Below the pieces are notes generated by a model. That model searched no databases. It saw only the letters and a program-made list of their open reading frames with translations, and was not told where the DNA came from. Positions 53,235 through 64,000 of a stretch of DNA of 64,000 nt are shown piece after piece. The DNA is from Isoetes taiwanensis (lineage: Eukaryota; Streptophyta; Lycopodiopsida; Isoetales; Isoetaceae), in assembly GCA_021234155.1 (NCBI GenBank), contig JAJEKV010000026.1, forward strand, positions 18,158,617 to 18,222,616, written 5' to 3'. The number at the start of each line of letters is the position of its first letter. Position 1 is the first letter of the stretch. The translations under genes and the position numbers were made by a program.

Positions 53235-56200
53235 CGGTTTGATAAGTTCTCCTGACGATGTTGGATTTTTTGGCCCTTATCGAACGAGGGCCCTTGAACG
53301 AAGGATTCAAATCTCGGATAGGGGAACCGAGATCCTGGAGTGTGGTCTTTAGCGCCGCGTGGCCCCCGCCGCCAGAAAGGCTGCCTCTGGGAAACTTTTT
53401 GGGGCTCGCCTCTTGGGTTCGGACTCTCCCTCTAATGAGACCGGCCTTGCAAGGTCCTGGCCTTGTTTGACTTTGGGCAAGTGTGCAAAGCTACCGTGCA
53501 AACGCCCAACAACAGTGCCGTTTCGGACCGCTCTAATGCAAACACTTTGATCTAAACCTTGTCCGAAATTTTGAAAACCGCATGTATGTTGGCGATAACT
53601 TTAGGAAGCCTCCGCACAAAAAAATCAGAATTTAATTCCGTACTATGCATTAATTACGAATTTATGAATGTCTTGCTACCGCAAAAAGTCGCCTTTTACT
53701 TAACCGCCACAACGGGAGGAGTACAGATCCAAACTCCATTCCGGCCAGGCCTCTTGCTTCTCTCTCAACCGTATCTTATCTACCAAGTCCCAAGTAAAGG
53801 ACTGTAAACTCGGCAAGACCCAAAACGCAAACCCCCGCTAGAACCCTCGCAACTCATAGGGTTTACGCTTCGAGGCTCTACCTTGTCGATTCGACTAGGA
53901 CCTTTGCGCCGGTCTTGACGTGAGGGGGTGTTGACGCGAGCACGGACCCTAAAACCATCCGAAGGCGCTTTGCCCCCAAAAGTCCTCTCCCGGCTCCCCG
54001 GGCGACGGACGGGCAACTTCCCCTCCTCCCATCGTGATTCGCTCGCCAATGGACTTAACGCCGACATTGCTCTAGGGACCAAGTTTAATGGCCAAAAGAC
54101 CACCCCTCTCGAGGTAGCGGCCAAACTATCTCATGTCCAACACACTTCGTAGTCAATTGGCCTAGGAGCCGGCACCGGCCGGTCAATCGCAAACGTAGGG
54201 CGTAAGTGTTTTTCTTTCTTTGCAAAACCGACCGCGGCAACTTGGTCTCTAGGGTAACTTCGCCTCCCTAACGATGTGGCGAAGTCGAATCGCCATTCCG
54301 AGTTCCGCAATGTCCGAACGACAAAACACTTTGGTTTCTACACGGCCGACCGCTAGACGCTTTCGGGTTTGATAAGTTCTCACCGGACGGATGTTGGATT
54401 TTTTTTTTGACCTTATCGGTGATGGGCCCTTTGAACGGGCGGATTCAACGGCCGGATAGGGGAACCGAGATCCGGAGTGTGGTCTTTAGCGTCATCGGCC
54501 CCCGGGAGCCGCCTGCCAGAAAGGTCGCCTCGAAACTTTTTGGGGCTCGCCTCCCCGGGTCCGGACTCTCCCTCTAATGAGGTGGCCTTGCAAGGTCTGG
54601 CCTTATTTGACTTGGGCAAGTGTGCTTTTCGGGCGCCCAACAACAGCTGCCCTGACCGTTCTAATGCAAACACTTTGATCTAAACCTTGTCCGGAAATTT
54701 TGAAAACTGGCCTCAGTATGTTGGCGATGACTTAGGAAGCCTCCGCCGACAAAAAAATCAGAATTTAATTCCATACTATGCATTAATTACGAATTTATGA
54801 ATGTCTTGCTACCGCAAAAGTCGCCTTTACTTAACCGCCACAACGGAGGAGTACGTATCCAAAATCCATTCCGCCGCCAGCCCTTTGCTTCGCGCTCTCA
54901 ATCGCATCTTATCAGCCAAGTCCCAAGTGCAAAGGACCAAAACTCGGCACCCAAAACGCAAACCCCTCGCTAGAACCCGCAACTCATGGGTTTATGTTTC
55001 GAGGGCTCTATCCTTGTCGATTCGACTAGGACCTTGCGCCGCGGTCTTGACGTAGAGGGGGTGTTGACGCCGAGCACACGGACCCTAAAACCATCCGGAA
55101 GCAGCTTTGCCCCAAAAGTCCTCTCCCGGCGGCCCCGGTGACGGACGCAACTTCCCTCTCCCGAATCATGATTCGGCTCGCCAATGGACTCTAACGCCGA
55201 CGCTGCCCCTGGGACCAAGTTTCATGGCCAAAAGACCACCCCTTCGAGGTAGGCGTCAAACTATCTCATGTCCAACACACTCGTAGTCAATTGGCCCTAG
55301 GAGGTGGTCACCGAATCACCGCAACGTAGGGCGTAAGTGTTTCTTTCTTTTGCAAAACTGACCGCAACTTGGTCTCTAGGGTAATTTCGCCTCCCTAAGA
55401 TGTGCGGCGGTTGAATCGCCATTCCGGAGCCTCCGCGAATGTCCGAACGACAAAACACTTTGGTTTCTACACCTGGCCGACCGCGGGGACGCTTCGGTTT
55501 GATAAGTTCTCACGGACGGATGTTGGATTTTTTGACCTTATCGAGACAAAATTCCTTGAACGGAAGGATTCAACGGCGGATAGGGGAACCGAGATCCGGA
55601 GTGTGGTCTTTAGCGCACGGCCCCCCGGGAGCCGCCTCCTGAAAGGCCTCGGAAACTTTTTTGGGGCTCGCCTCCCGGGGTCCTGACTCTCCCTCTAATG
55701 AGGTGGCCTTGCAAGGTCCGGCCTTATTTGACTTGGGCAAGTGTGCCGCCTCACCGCCCAACAACAGTCGCCCCTGACCGCTCTAATGCAAACACTTTGA
55801 TCTAAACCTTGTCCTAAAAATTTTGAAAACTAGCTTGTATGTTGGCGATGACTTAGGAAGCCCTCACCGACAAAAAATCAGAATTTAATTCCATACTATG
55901 CATTAATTACGAATTTATGAATGTCTTGCTACTACAAAAGCCGCCCTTTACTTAACGCCACAACGGGAGGAGTACAGATCCAAACTCCATTCCGCCGGGC
56001 CCCTTGCTTCGCGTTCTCAACGCATCTTATCGGCCAAGTCCCAAGTGCAAAGGACCAAAACTTCGCACCAAAACGCAAACCCCGCTAGAACCCGCAACTC
56101 ATGGGGTTTACGCTTTGGAGGCTCTATCCTTGTCGATTCTCGACTAGGACCTTGCGCCGTGTCTTGACGTAGGGGGGGTGTTGATGCCAGAGCACGGACC

Positions 56201-57210
56201 CTAAAACCATCCGAAGCAGCCTTGCCCAAAAGTCCTCTCCCCGGCCCCCGGCAACGGGGCGGGCAACTTCCCTCTCGGAATCATGATTCGCTCGCCAATG
56301 GACTCGGAACGCCGACATTGCCCCGGGATCAAGTTTCATGGCTTAAAAGACCACCCCTTCTCGAGGTAGCGCCAAACTATCTCATGTCCAACACACTCGT
56401 AGTCAATTGGCCTAGGAGGTGGTACCGCCGAATCACCGCAACGTGGGGCGTGTCAGTGTTTCTTTCTTTTTTGCAAAACCGACCGTGCAACTTGGTCTCT
56501 AGGGTAATTTCGGCCCTCGACGATGTGGCGAAAGTCGAATCGCCATTCCGAGCCTCCGCGCAATGTCCTAACAACAAAACACTTTGGTTTCTACACCTGG
56601 CCGGCCAGACGCCAGCGGTTTGATAAGTTCTCCTGACGGATATTGGATTTTTGGACCTTATCGAGCCGTGGCCCTTGAACGGCGGATTCAACGGCTTGAT
56701 AGGGGAACCGAGATCCCGGGAGTGGGTCTTTAGCGCACGACCCTCCCGGGAGCGCAAGGAAAGGTCGCCTCTGAAACTTTTTGTGGCTCGCCTCTTGGGG
56801 TTCGACTCTCCCTCTAATGAGGCGGCCTTTGCAAGGTCCTGGCCTTGTTTGACTTGGGCAAGTGTGCCAGCTCTACGCCCAACAACAGCCGCCTTGACCG
56901 CATTTTAATGCAAACACTTTGATCTAAACCTTGTCCGGAAATTTTGAAAACCGGCATGTAATGCTATTGGCGACTTAAAAAGCTCACGACAAAAATCAGA
57001 ATTTAATTCCTTACTATGCATTAATTACGAATTTATGAATGTCTTTGCTACTTGCCTAACAACAGTCGCCTAGACCGCTCCAATGCTACCTATTTGATCG
57101 AACTTTATCCGAAATTCTAAAAATTTGCCTCAGTATGCTGGGGATGACATAGGAAGCCAACCGACAAAAAATCAGAATTTAATTCCATACCATGCATTAA
57201 TTACGAATTT
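53235..57210. repeat. 1.1-kb satellite, subfamily A, inside the CACTA-like element
   Basis: The anchor ATGAATGTCTTGC occurs at 53664, 54797, 55917 and 57035, i.e. 1,133, 1,120 and 1,118 bp apart. Subfamily A wording: GCAAACACTTTGATCTAAAC, GCAACTCATGGGGTTTACG, TTACTTAACCGCCACAACGG. The last unit is cut short after a partial second anchor (57211). Monomers differ mostly by 1-8-base indels in G/C runs. No transcript-type signal (5S, snRNA) is recognised. Confidence 0.85.
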
Positions 57211-57821
57211 ATGAAGCATGAATGCAAAAGAACGATAACTAAAAAAATTCTCGTGATCGAAAAAGGTGGAATTTTGACAAGCGGTTACGCGTGCGGTCAT
57301 GGACATGAGAAAACATTTCACTAGGATATGCAGTGTTGGTGCACGATGAAATAGCTCGAAGTCTTCCGTAGCTCACATGTCGCCACAAAAGTTCTCTTTA
57401 ATGAAGGCCCCGGCGATGGACGAAGCAATTTCCCCTCTCCAAAACCATGATTTGGCTCTTCCAATGGACCTCGTATTATCGACATTACCCCGGGGACCAA
57501 CTTTCGCGGGCCGAAGACCACCCTTGTTCTCCAAAAGAACAAAGTACACTAGACGCCCGCCAGACGTCCCGCCGACGACGTCACGTCGCCGCGACGCGAC
57601 GCCACGCCGCACAAAAGTGACGCGACGCTGCGATGCGACGTGGTGCACTGGCGCGTGATTGATCTCCGCCACGTCATTTGTCGACGTCGCGACCATTGAC
57701 GCCGCATGCGACGTATGCGCGCGTGACGCCGCATTGACGCCGCATGGTCGCACGTATTTGCGACGCCACGCCGCACGGGCGCCGCAAGCCCACGCCGCTA
57801 AATGTCCATTCTCTTGTTGTG

Positions 57822-60800
57822 ATTCTCTCTATTCATATGCCTTGATACCTGAAACACAACCATCATCACAAGCAACCAAATCTAAAACCCCCCTCCCCCC
57901 CAACCCGCAGTAGTCTTTTTGCTTTTCGTAAATCATTTATCTTCATTCTAGTAGTTATGATGCTTTTCAGAATCATTTATCTTCATTCTAATAGTTATGA
58001 TGCTTATATTCTCAATGCAATCTTAGACCAAGTATAACGCCCAAATGAGCCAAGGTCAACCCCAAGTACAACGATCCCACAAACTCCATTCCTTTGACCT
58101 TAGCTAACCCTTTGACCTAGACCTTCTCCTAAAATTTTCGAAAATTGGGTTGTAGGCTTTGGAGATGGATTAGGAATCGGTGGGCAAAAAAATCGAAATT
58201 TATTTTAAAACAATGCATTAATTGCCAATTTATGAATGTCTTGCCATCAAAAAAGCCCAATTACATCGGAGGAAGATGCACCAAACCCCTCGCTCCGTCA
58301 GTTCCTTGCTCAGTATTCTCCGGCCGCGGCTTCTTACCCGATTCCAAGTGCAACGGACCAAGTCTACCCGCCCCCAAAACGCCAAACCCTTCTAGAACCC
58401 GCAACCCACCGGGGTTTACGTTTTGGAGGCTCTCTCCCTTGTCGGTTCAAAGGGACCTTTAGCCAGTGACTTGGCGATGGAATGGGGGTGTGACGGCAGA
58501 GCACTAACCCTAAAATCCCCCTAAGCCGCCATCCCGGCCTCTCTCCCAAGGCCCTCGGGGCTGACGCGCGACCTCCTCTCGAATCGCTGATTTGGCTCGC
58601 CAATGGACTCGAACGCCGACATTGCCCCAGGGGACCAAGTTCCTTGGCGAGAAGACAACCCGACCTCCAAGAAGCGCCAAAGTAGCTCACTTCCATCACA
58701 CTCGTAGTCAATTGGCCTAGGATGTGGATCTTGGGGATAATTGTCGTGGGAGGGTGGAGTGTTTCTTTCTTTTGCAAAACCGACCTTGTAACTTGCCCTA
58801 GGTAATTTCGCCATTCCTCGACGATTTGGCGGGTCGACCGCCATTCAGAGCCTCCCCTGCGTGCCCGACGACAAGACACTGCGGTTTCTACAAGGTCAAT
58901 CCTCGGGCGCCCAGGTTTGACAAGTTCTCCTGACCGATCACGGAATCTTTTGGGCCTTCCCAAAGGGGCCCCCGAATCGGAGGATCCAACGGCCGGATAG
59001 GGGCAGGGCTCCGGAGGGTGGTCATTAGCGTCTGACCCGGGGGGCGCCGCCCCAGAAGGGCTACCTCGAACTTTTTTCGATCCCGCCTCTTGGGGTCCGG
59101 ACTCTCCCCTCTTGTGAGGGATCCCCCCCAAGGTCCCGGCCCTCGCTTGACTTGGGGAAGGGTGCCTTGGCTTCGGTTGCCACAGCGGGCTGCCTGACCG
59201 TTCTAAATGCTAACCCTTTGACTTAGACCTTCTCCAAAAATTTCAAATTGGGGTGTCTTTGGAGATGGACTAGGAATCCACGGCAAAAAAAATCAGAATT
59301 TATTTTCGTACAATGCATTAATTGCGAATTTATGAATGTCTTGCCAATTGCAAAAGCGCCCCCCGACTTCTACTTGCCACATCGGGAGGAGGACATGCCC
59401 AAACTCACTCCGTCAGTTCTCCTTGCTCCGTATTCTACGCAGCTTCTCGGCCGGGTCCCAAGTGCAGGGACCAAGTCTCGGCCCCAAAACGCAAACCCTT
59501 CTAGAACCTGGCAACCCACAGGGTTTACGTTTTGGAGGCCCTCTCCTTGTCAGATTTGGCCGGGACCTTGCGCCGTGACTTGACGTGGAGTGGGGGTGTT
59601 GGCCTTGAGCACGGACCCTAAAATCCCCAAAGCTGCTTGCCCCGTTTCCTCTCCCCAAGGCCCCGGGGGGCGACGGCAACCTCCCTCTCCCGAAATCATG
59701 ATTTGGCTCTGCCAATGGACTCCCAAACGCCGACATTGCCACAGGGGACCAAGTTCCGCGGGCGAAGACCAAAACTTCGGCCCCAAAACATAAACCCTTC
59801 TAGAACCCGACAACTCCACAGGGGTTTACATTTCGGAGGCCCTCTCCTTGTCTCCATTTGGCCGGGACCTTGCGCCATGTCTTGACGTGGAGTGGGGGTG
59901 TTGGCCTTGAGGCGGGGACCCTAAAATCCCGGAAGTTGCTTGCCCCGAATTGGGTTCATTACAAGTTAATTATGCCATCCATGCCAAATAGCTTTAGGGA
60001 GCAATCCGTTGAACAAGGGCATTCTCTCTATCCATATGCCTTGATACTACACACAAACCATCATCACAAGCAACCAAATCTAAAACCCCCTCCCCAACCC
60101 GCTAAAGAGTCTTTTGCTTTTCTCAGAATCATTTATCTTCATTCTAGTAGTTATGATGCTTTTTATGTAATCATTTATCTTCATTCTAATAGTTATGATG
60201 CTTATATTCTCAATGCAATCTTAGACCAAGTATAACGCCCAATGAGCCAAGGTCAACCCCAAGTACAACGATCCCACAAACTCCATTCCTTTGACCTTAG
60301 CTAACCCTTTGACCTAGACCTTCTCCTCAAAATTTCAAAATTGGGTCATGTCTTTGGAGATGGATTAGGAATCCAAACGGCAAAAAATCAGAATTTATTT
60401 TCGTTACAATGCATTAATTGCGAATTTATGAATGTCTTGCCCATTGCGCAAAAAGCCCCCTAATTACATCGGGAGGAAGACATGCACCCAAACTCCGCCC
60501 GCCGGTTCCCCTTGCTTCTCAGTATTCTCCTACTGCAGCTTCGCCCAATTCCAAGTGCAACAGACCAAGTCTCGGCCCCCAAAACGCAAACCCTTCTAGA
60601 ACACCGCAACCCACGGGTTTACGTTTTGGAGGCTCTCCTTGTCGATTCGGTACGGACCTTTGCGCCGTGACTTGACGTGGAATGGGGTGTTGGCCGCCGT
60701 GAGCCACGGACCCTAAAATCCCCAGGCTGCTTTGCCCAATTTCCTCTCCCCAAAGGCCCTGGGGCCGGACCGAATACCTCCGCTCTCGGATCGCGATTGG

Positions 60801-63800
60801 CTCTGCCAATGGACTTAGAACGTCGACATTGCCATAGAGACCAAGTTCCTTGGCCGTAAGACCACCACCTCCAAGAAGCACCAAAGTAGCTCACTTCCAT
60901 CACACTCAGTAGTCAATTGGCCTAGGATGTGGATGCTGGATAATCTTGTCGTGGAGAGGCATGAGTGTTTCTTTCTTTTGCAAAACCGACCTTGTAACTT
61001 GCTCCCTAGGGTAATTTCGCCATTCCTGACGATTTGGCGGGGTCGATCTGCCATTCCGAGCCTCCCGCGTCGGCGACAAGACATGCGGTTTCTACAAGGC
61101 CGACCTCGGGGCCGCCCGCGGTTTTGACAAGTTCTCCGGACCCATCCGGAATCTTTTGGGCCTTCCCAAGAGGGGCCTCCGAATCGGAGGATCCAACGGT
61201 CGGATAGGGGACCCGGGCTCGAGAGGGTGGTCATTAGCGCAGCAAAGGGAGCGTTGCCGGAAGGGCTACCTCGAACTTTTTTTCATCCCCTCTTGGGGTC
61301 CTGGACTCTCCCCTCTTGTGAGGGATCCCTCAAGGTCCCGGCCTCGTTTGACTTTGGGAAGGGTGCCGGCTTGGTTGCCCTGCAACGGGCTGCCCCGACC
61401 GTTCTAATGCTAACCCTTTGACTTAGACCTTCTCCCAAAATTTCGAAAATTGGGTTGTGTGCTGGAGATGGACTAGGAATCCAGCTGGCAAAAAATCAGA
61501 ATTTATTTTCGTACAATGCATTAATTGCATTTTCTTTCAATTGGCCTAGGATGTGGATGTGGGATACTGTCGTGGAGGGCGTGAATGTTTCTTTCTTTTG
61601 CAAAATCGACCTTGTAACTTGCTCCCTAGGGTAATTTCACCATTCTGGACGATTTGGCAGGGTCGATCTGCCATTCGAACCTCCGATTTTTCGAGCGACA
61701 AGACACTACGGTTTACGCAAAGTGACCTCGGGGCGCCCAGCGGTTTGACAAGTTCTCCCGGACCCGATCACGGAATCTTTTGGGCCTTCCTTGAAGGGGC
61801 CCTGAATGGAGGATCCAGCGGTCGGATAGGGGAGCCGGGCTCCACCATGAGGGTGGTCGTGGCGTCTACGGCCCGGGGGGCTGCTAGGGAAGGGCTGCCT
61901 CGGGAACTTTTGGATCCCGCCTCTTGGGGTCCGGACTCTACCCTCTTGTGAGGGATCCACAAGGTCAGTCGGCCTCGTGGCCTCGTTTGACTTGGGGAAG
62001 GGTGCCGGCTCGGTTGCCACAGCAGGGCTGCCAAACCCGGCCGTAATGCTTTGACCCTAGACCTTTGACCTAGACCTTCTCCGAAAATTTGAAAATTGGG
62101 TTGTGTCTTTGGAGATGGATTAGGAATCTAGGCGGCAAAAAATCAGAATTTATTTTCGTACAATGCATTAATTGTGAATTTATGAATGTCTTGCCACCCT
62201 CGCGCCCCCCGGACTTCTACTTGCCACATGGGAGGAGGACAGGCCCAAACTTTGCTCGTCCAGTTCCCCTTGCTCCATATTCTCGGCTGCGGCTTCTCGG
62301 CCAGGTCCCAAGTGCAACAGACCAAGTCTCGCCCCCCAAAAACATAAACCCTTCTAGAACACAGCAACCCACCCGGGGTTTACGTTTTGGAGGCCCTCTC
62401 CTTGTTAGATTTGGCCGGGACCTTGCGTGCGTGACTTGGCGTGGAGTGGGGTGTTGACGCTAGAGCCACGGACCCTAAAAATCCCCGGCCGCTTGCCCAA
62501 TTTCCTCTCCCCAAGGCCACAGGGGCCCGGACCAGGCGACCTCCCTCTCCCGGGAATCGCGATTTTGCTCTGCCAATGGACTCGGAGCGTTGACATTGCC
62601 ACAGGGACCAAGTTCCGTGGCGGAAGACCACCCGACCTCAAGAAGCGACAAAGTAGCTCACTTCCATCACACTCGTAGTCAATTGGCCTAGGATGTGGAT
62701 CTGCGGGATCTTGTGTCGTGGGGGGAAGTGAGTGTTTCTTTCTTTTGCAAAACCGACCTTGTAACTTGCTCCTAGGCTAATTTACCCATTCGGACGATTT
62801 GGCGGCGGTCGATTTGCCGATACGGAGCCTCCCGGTGCGAGCGACAAGACCTTGCGGTTTCTACAAAGGCCGACCTCGGGGCGCCCCAGCGGTTTGACAA
62901 GTTCTCCGGACCGATCTGGAATCTTTTGGGCCTTCCCAGAAGAGGGGCCCTGAGCAGACGATCAGCGGTCGGATAGGGGAACCCGGACTCCGGGAGGTGG
63001 TCATTAGCGTGCAGACCCCGGGGCGCTGCCGAGGAAGGGCTGCCTCGGGAGCGTTTTGGATCCCGCCTCTTGGGAATCCGGACTCTCCCTTCTGGCCTCG
63101 TTTGGCTTGGGAAGGGTGCGGCTCCCGGTTGCCACGCAATGGGCTGCCCGACCCGTTCTAATGCTAACCCTTTGACCTAGACCTTCTCGAAAATTTGAAA
63201 ATTGAAATTTGTGTCTTTGGAGATGGATTAGGAATCAATTGGCAAAAAAATCAGAATTTATTTTAGTACAATGCATTAGTGCGAATTTATGAATGTCTTG
63301 CCAACCAAGCGCCCCCGACTTCTTTGCCACGCCGGGAGGAGGGCTGAGGCCCAAACTACGCTCCGTCGGTTCCTTACTCCGTATTCTCATTTGCGGCTTC
63401 TCGGCCCGATTCAAGTCATGAGACCAAGTCTCGGCCCCCCAAGCATAAACCTTCTAGAACACAGCAACCCCACGGGGTTTCGTTTTGGAAGCCCTCCTTG
63501 TCAGGTCGGCGGGACCTTGCGCCGTGACTTGGCGTGGAGTGGGGGTGTTGGCGCGAGCCACGGACCCTAAAATCCCGGGCGCTTGCCCCATTTCCTCTCC
63601 CAAGGCCACAGGGACCGACAGGCAACCTCCCTCTCCCGGAATCGCGATTTGGCTCTGCCAATAGACTCAGGCTTGTCGACATTGCCACAGGGACCAAGTT
63701 CCGTGCCCCGAGAGACCACCCGACCTCAAGAAGCGCCAAAGTAGCTCACTTCCATCACACTCGTAGTCAATTGGCCCTAGGATGTGGATGCGGGATACTG

Positions 63801-64000
63801 TCGTGGAGGCGTGAGTGTTTCTTTCTTTTACAAAACCGACCTTATAACTTGCTCCTAAGATAATTTCGCCATTAGGACGATTTGGCGGTCGATCGCCATT
63901 CGAGCCTCCGGTGCCCCGACGACAAGACACTGCGGTTTCTACAAAGGCCTCGGGGCGCCCAGCGGTTTGACAAGTTCTCCCCGGACCGATCTGGAAGCTT
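57822..64000. repeat. 1.1-kb satellite, subfamily B, right block
   Basis: Anchors lie at 58232, 59332, 60428, (~61528, truncated), 62182 and 63289; spacing is about 1,096-1,107 bp where regular. Subfamily B wording: GCTAACCCTTTGACCTAGAC, CAACCCACGGGGTTTACGTT, GACTTCTACTTGCCACATCG. Some monomers carry a ~330-bp block (AACAAGGGCATTCTCTCTAT...TAACGCCCAA; 57822-58130, 60000-60330), and others have TTGACTTGGGGAAGGGTGCC in its place. The array runs off the window end. ORFs here are chance frames. Confidence 0.85.

Larger units (their letters stand above)
50970..57821. mobile_element. CACTA-like element, 6,852 bp, ATT duplication, containing satellite copies
   Basis: The ends are CACAACAAGAAAAAGGGTCA (50970) and an inverted match ending CTCTTGTTGTG (57821); the inner ends carry CGACG-rich subterminal sequence (50995-51210; 57545-57800). 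ATT flanks both sides (50967-50969; 57822-57824). Uninterrupted copies of the target satellite (about 49870 and 60012-60030) show the empty site. The terminus resembles the common plant CACTACAAGAAA end of CACTA/EnSpm elements, and the 3-bp duplication fits. The interior holds coding relics, a deleted copy of the 41-49.7 kb family and about 3.5 satellite monomers. No TNP2-like transposase was seen. Confidence 0.75.

Noticed and set aside
50274-63930. Many 60-250-codon ORFs on both strands of the satellite
   Set aside because: Frames shift from monomer to monomer with the indels, and no monomer-conserved frame or protein family is visible.

Overview
This is a repeat-dominated nuclear window from a land plant. 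The plant call rests on three recognisable protein fragments (a pentatricopeptide-repeat relic, purine-permease fragments and casein kinase II alpha fragments), on a plant-type L1 LINE with a DUF4283-like ORF1, on GT-AG introns, and on CACTA-, Helitron- and SINE-like ends. The lineage cannot be fixed from sequence alone. The two transposase-like gene families present make a large, repeat-rich genome, possibly a non-seed plant, plausible but unproven. There is no rRNA gene, no bona fide tRNA gene, no CRISPR array and no prokaryotic signal. No intact single-copy host gene was found.

Layout. 1-5.2 kb holds a decayed minus-strand gene of unknown family, with a ~360-bp hairpin in a non-coding gap and a 321-bp MITE at its first splice donor. 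5.2-8.6 kb is low-complexity spacer. 8.68-31.79 kb is one DUF7869-type (RNase H-like, transposase-like) gene broken by two insertions: a 13,650-bp element with 16-bp perfect terminal inverted repeats and a 4-bp TAAT duplication (10424-24073), and a near-pristine 6,525-bp LINE (25211-31735) with a 13-bp duplication. Removing each insertion on paper rejoins the reading frame. The 13.65-kb element carries fragments of purine permease (two copies), casein kinase II alpha and an unrecognised multi-exon gene, plus a Helitron-like 3' end.

31.8-41 kb is a mosaic: a second copy of the same MITE, split by a ~5.8-kb insert that holds a SINE, an unknown minus-strand gene relic and a PPR pseudogene, then non-coding sequence and a second tRNA-derived SINE-like piece. 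41.1-49.7 kb is a large DNA-transposon-like unit with a spliced plus-strand transposase-like gene, a convergent minus-strand coiled-coil gene, three ~73-bp imperfect palindromes at its left side and a ~790-bp polypurine tract at its right side. A deleted relative of this unit lies at 51.9-53.2 kb.

49.8-64 kb is a tandem array of ~1.1-kb monomers. A CACTA-like element (50970-57821, ATT duplication) sits in it. Monomers outside the element on both sides belong to one sequence subfamily (B) and monomers inside it to another (A), suggesting that satellite copies were amplified inside the transposon. The most notable structures are the 13.65-kb gene-capturing element, the satellite-carrying CACTA element, and the intact LINE with an ATGA ORF1/ORF2 junction and two unexplained small ORFs upstream of ORF1.
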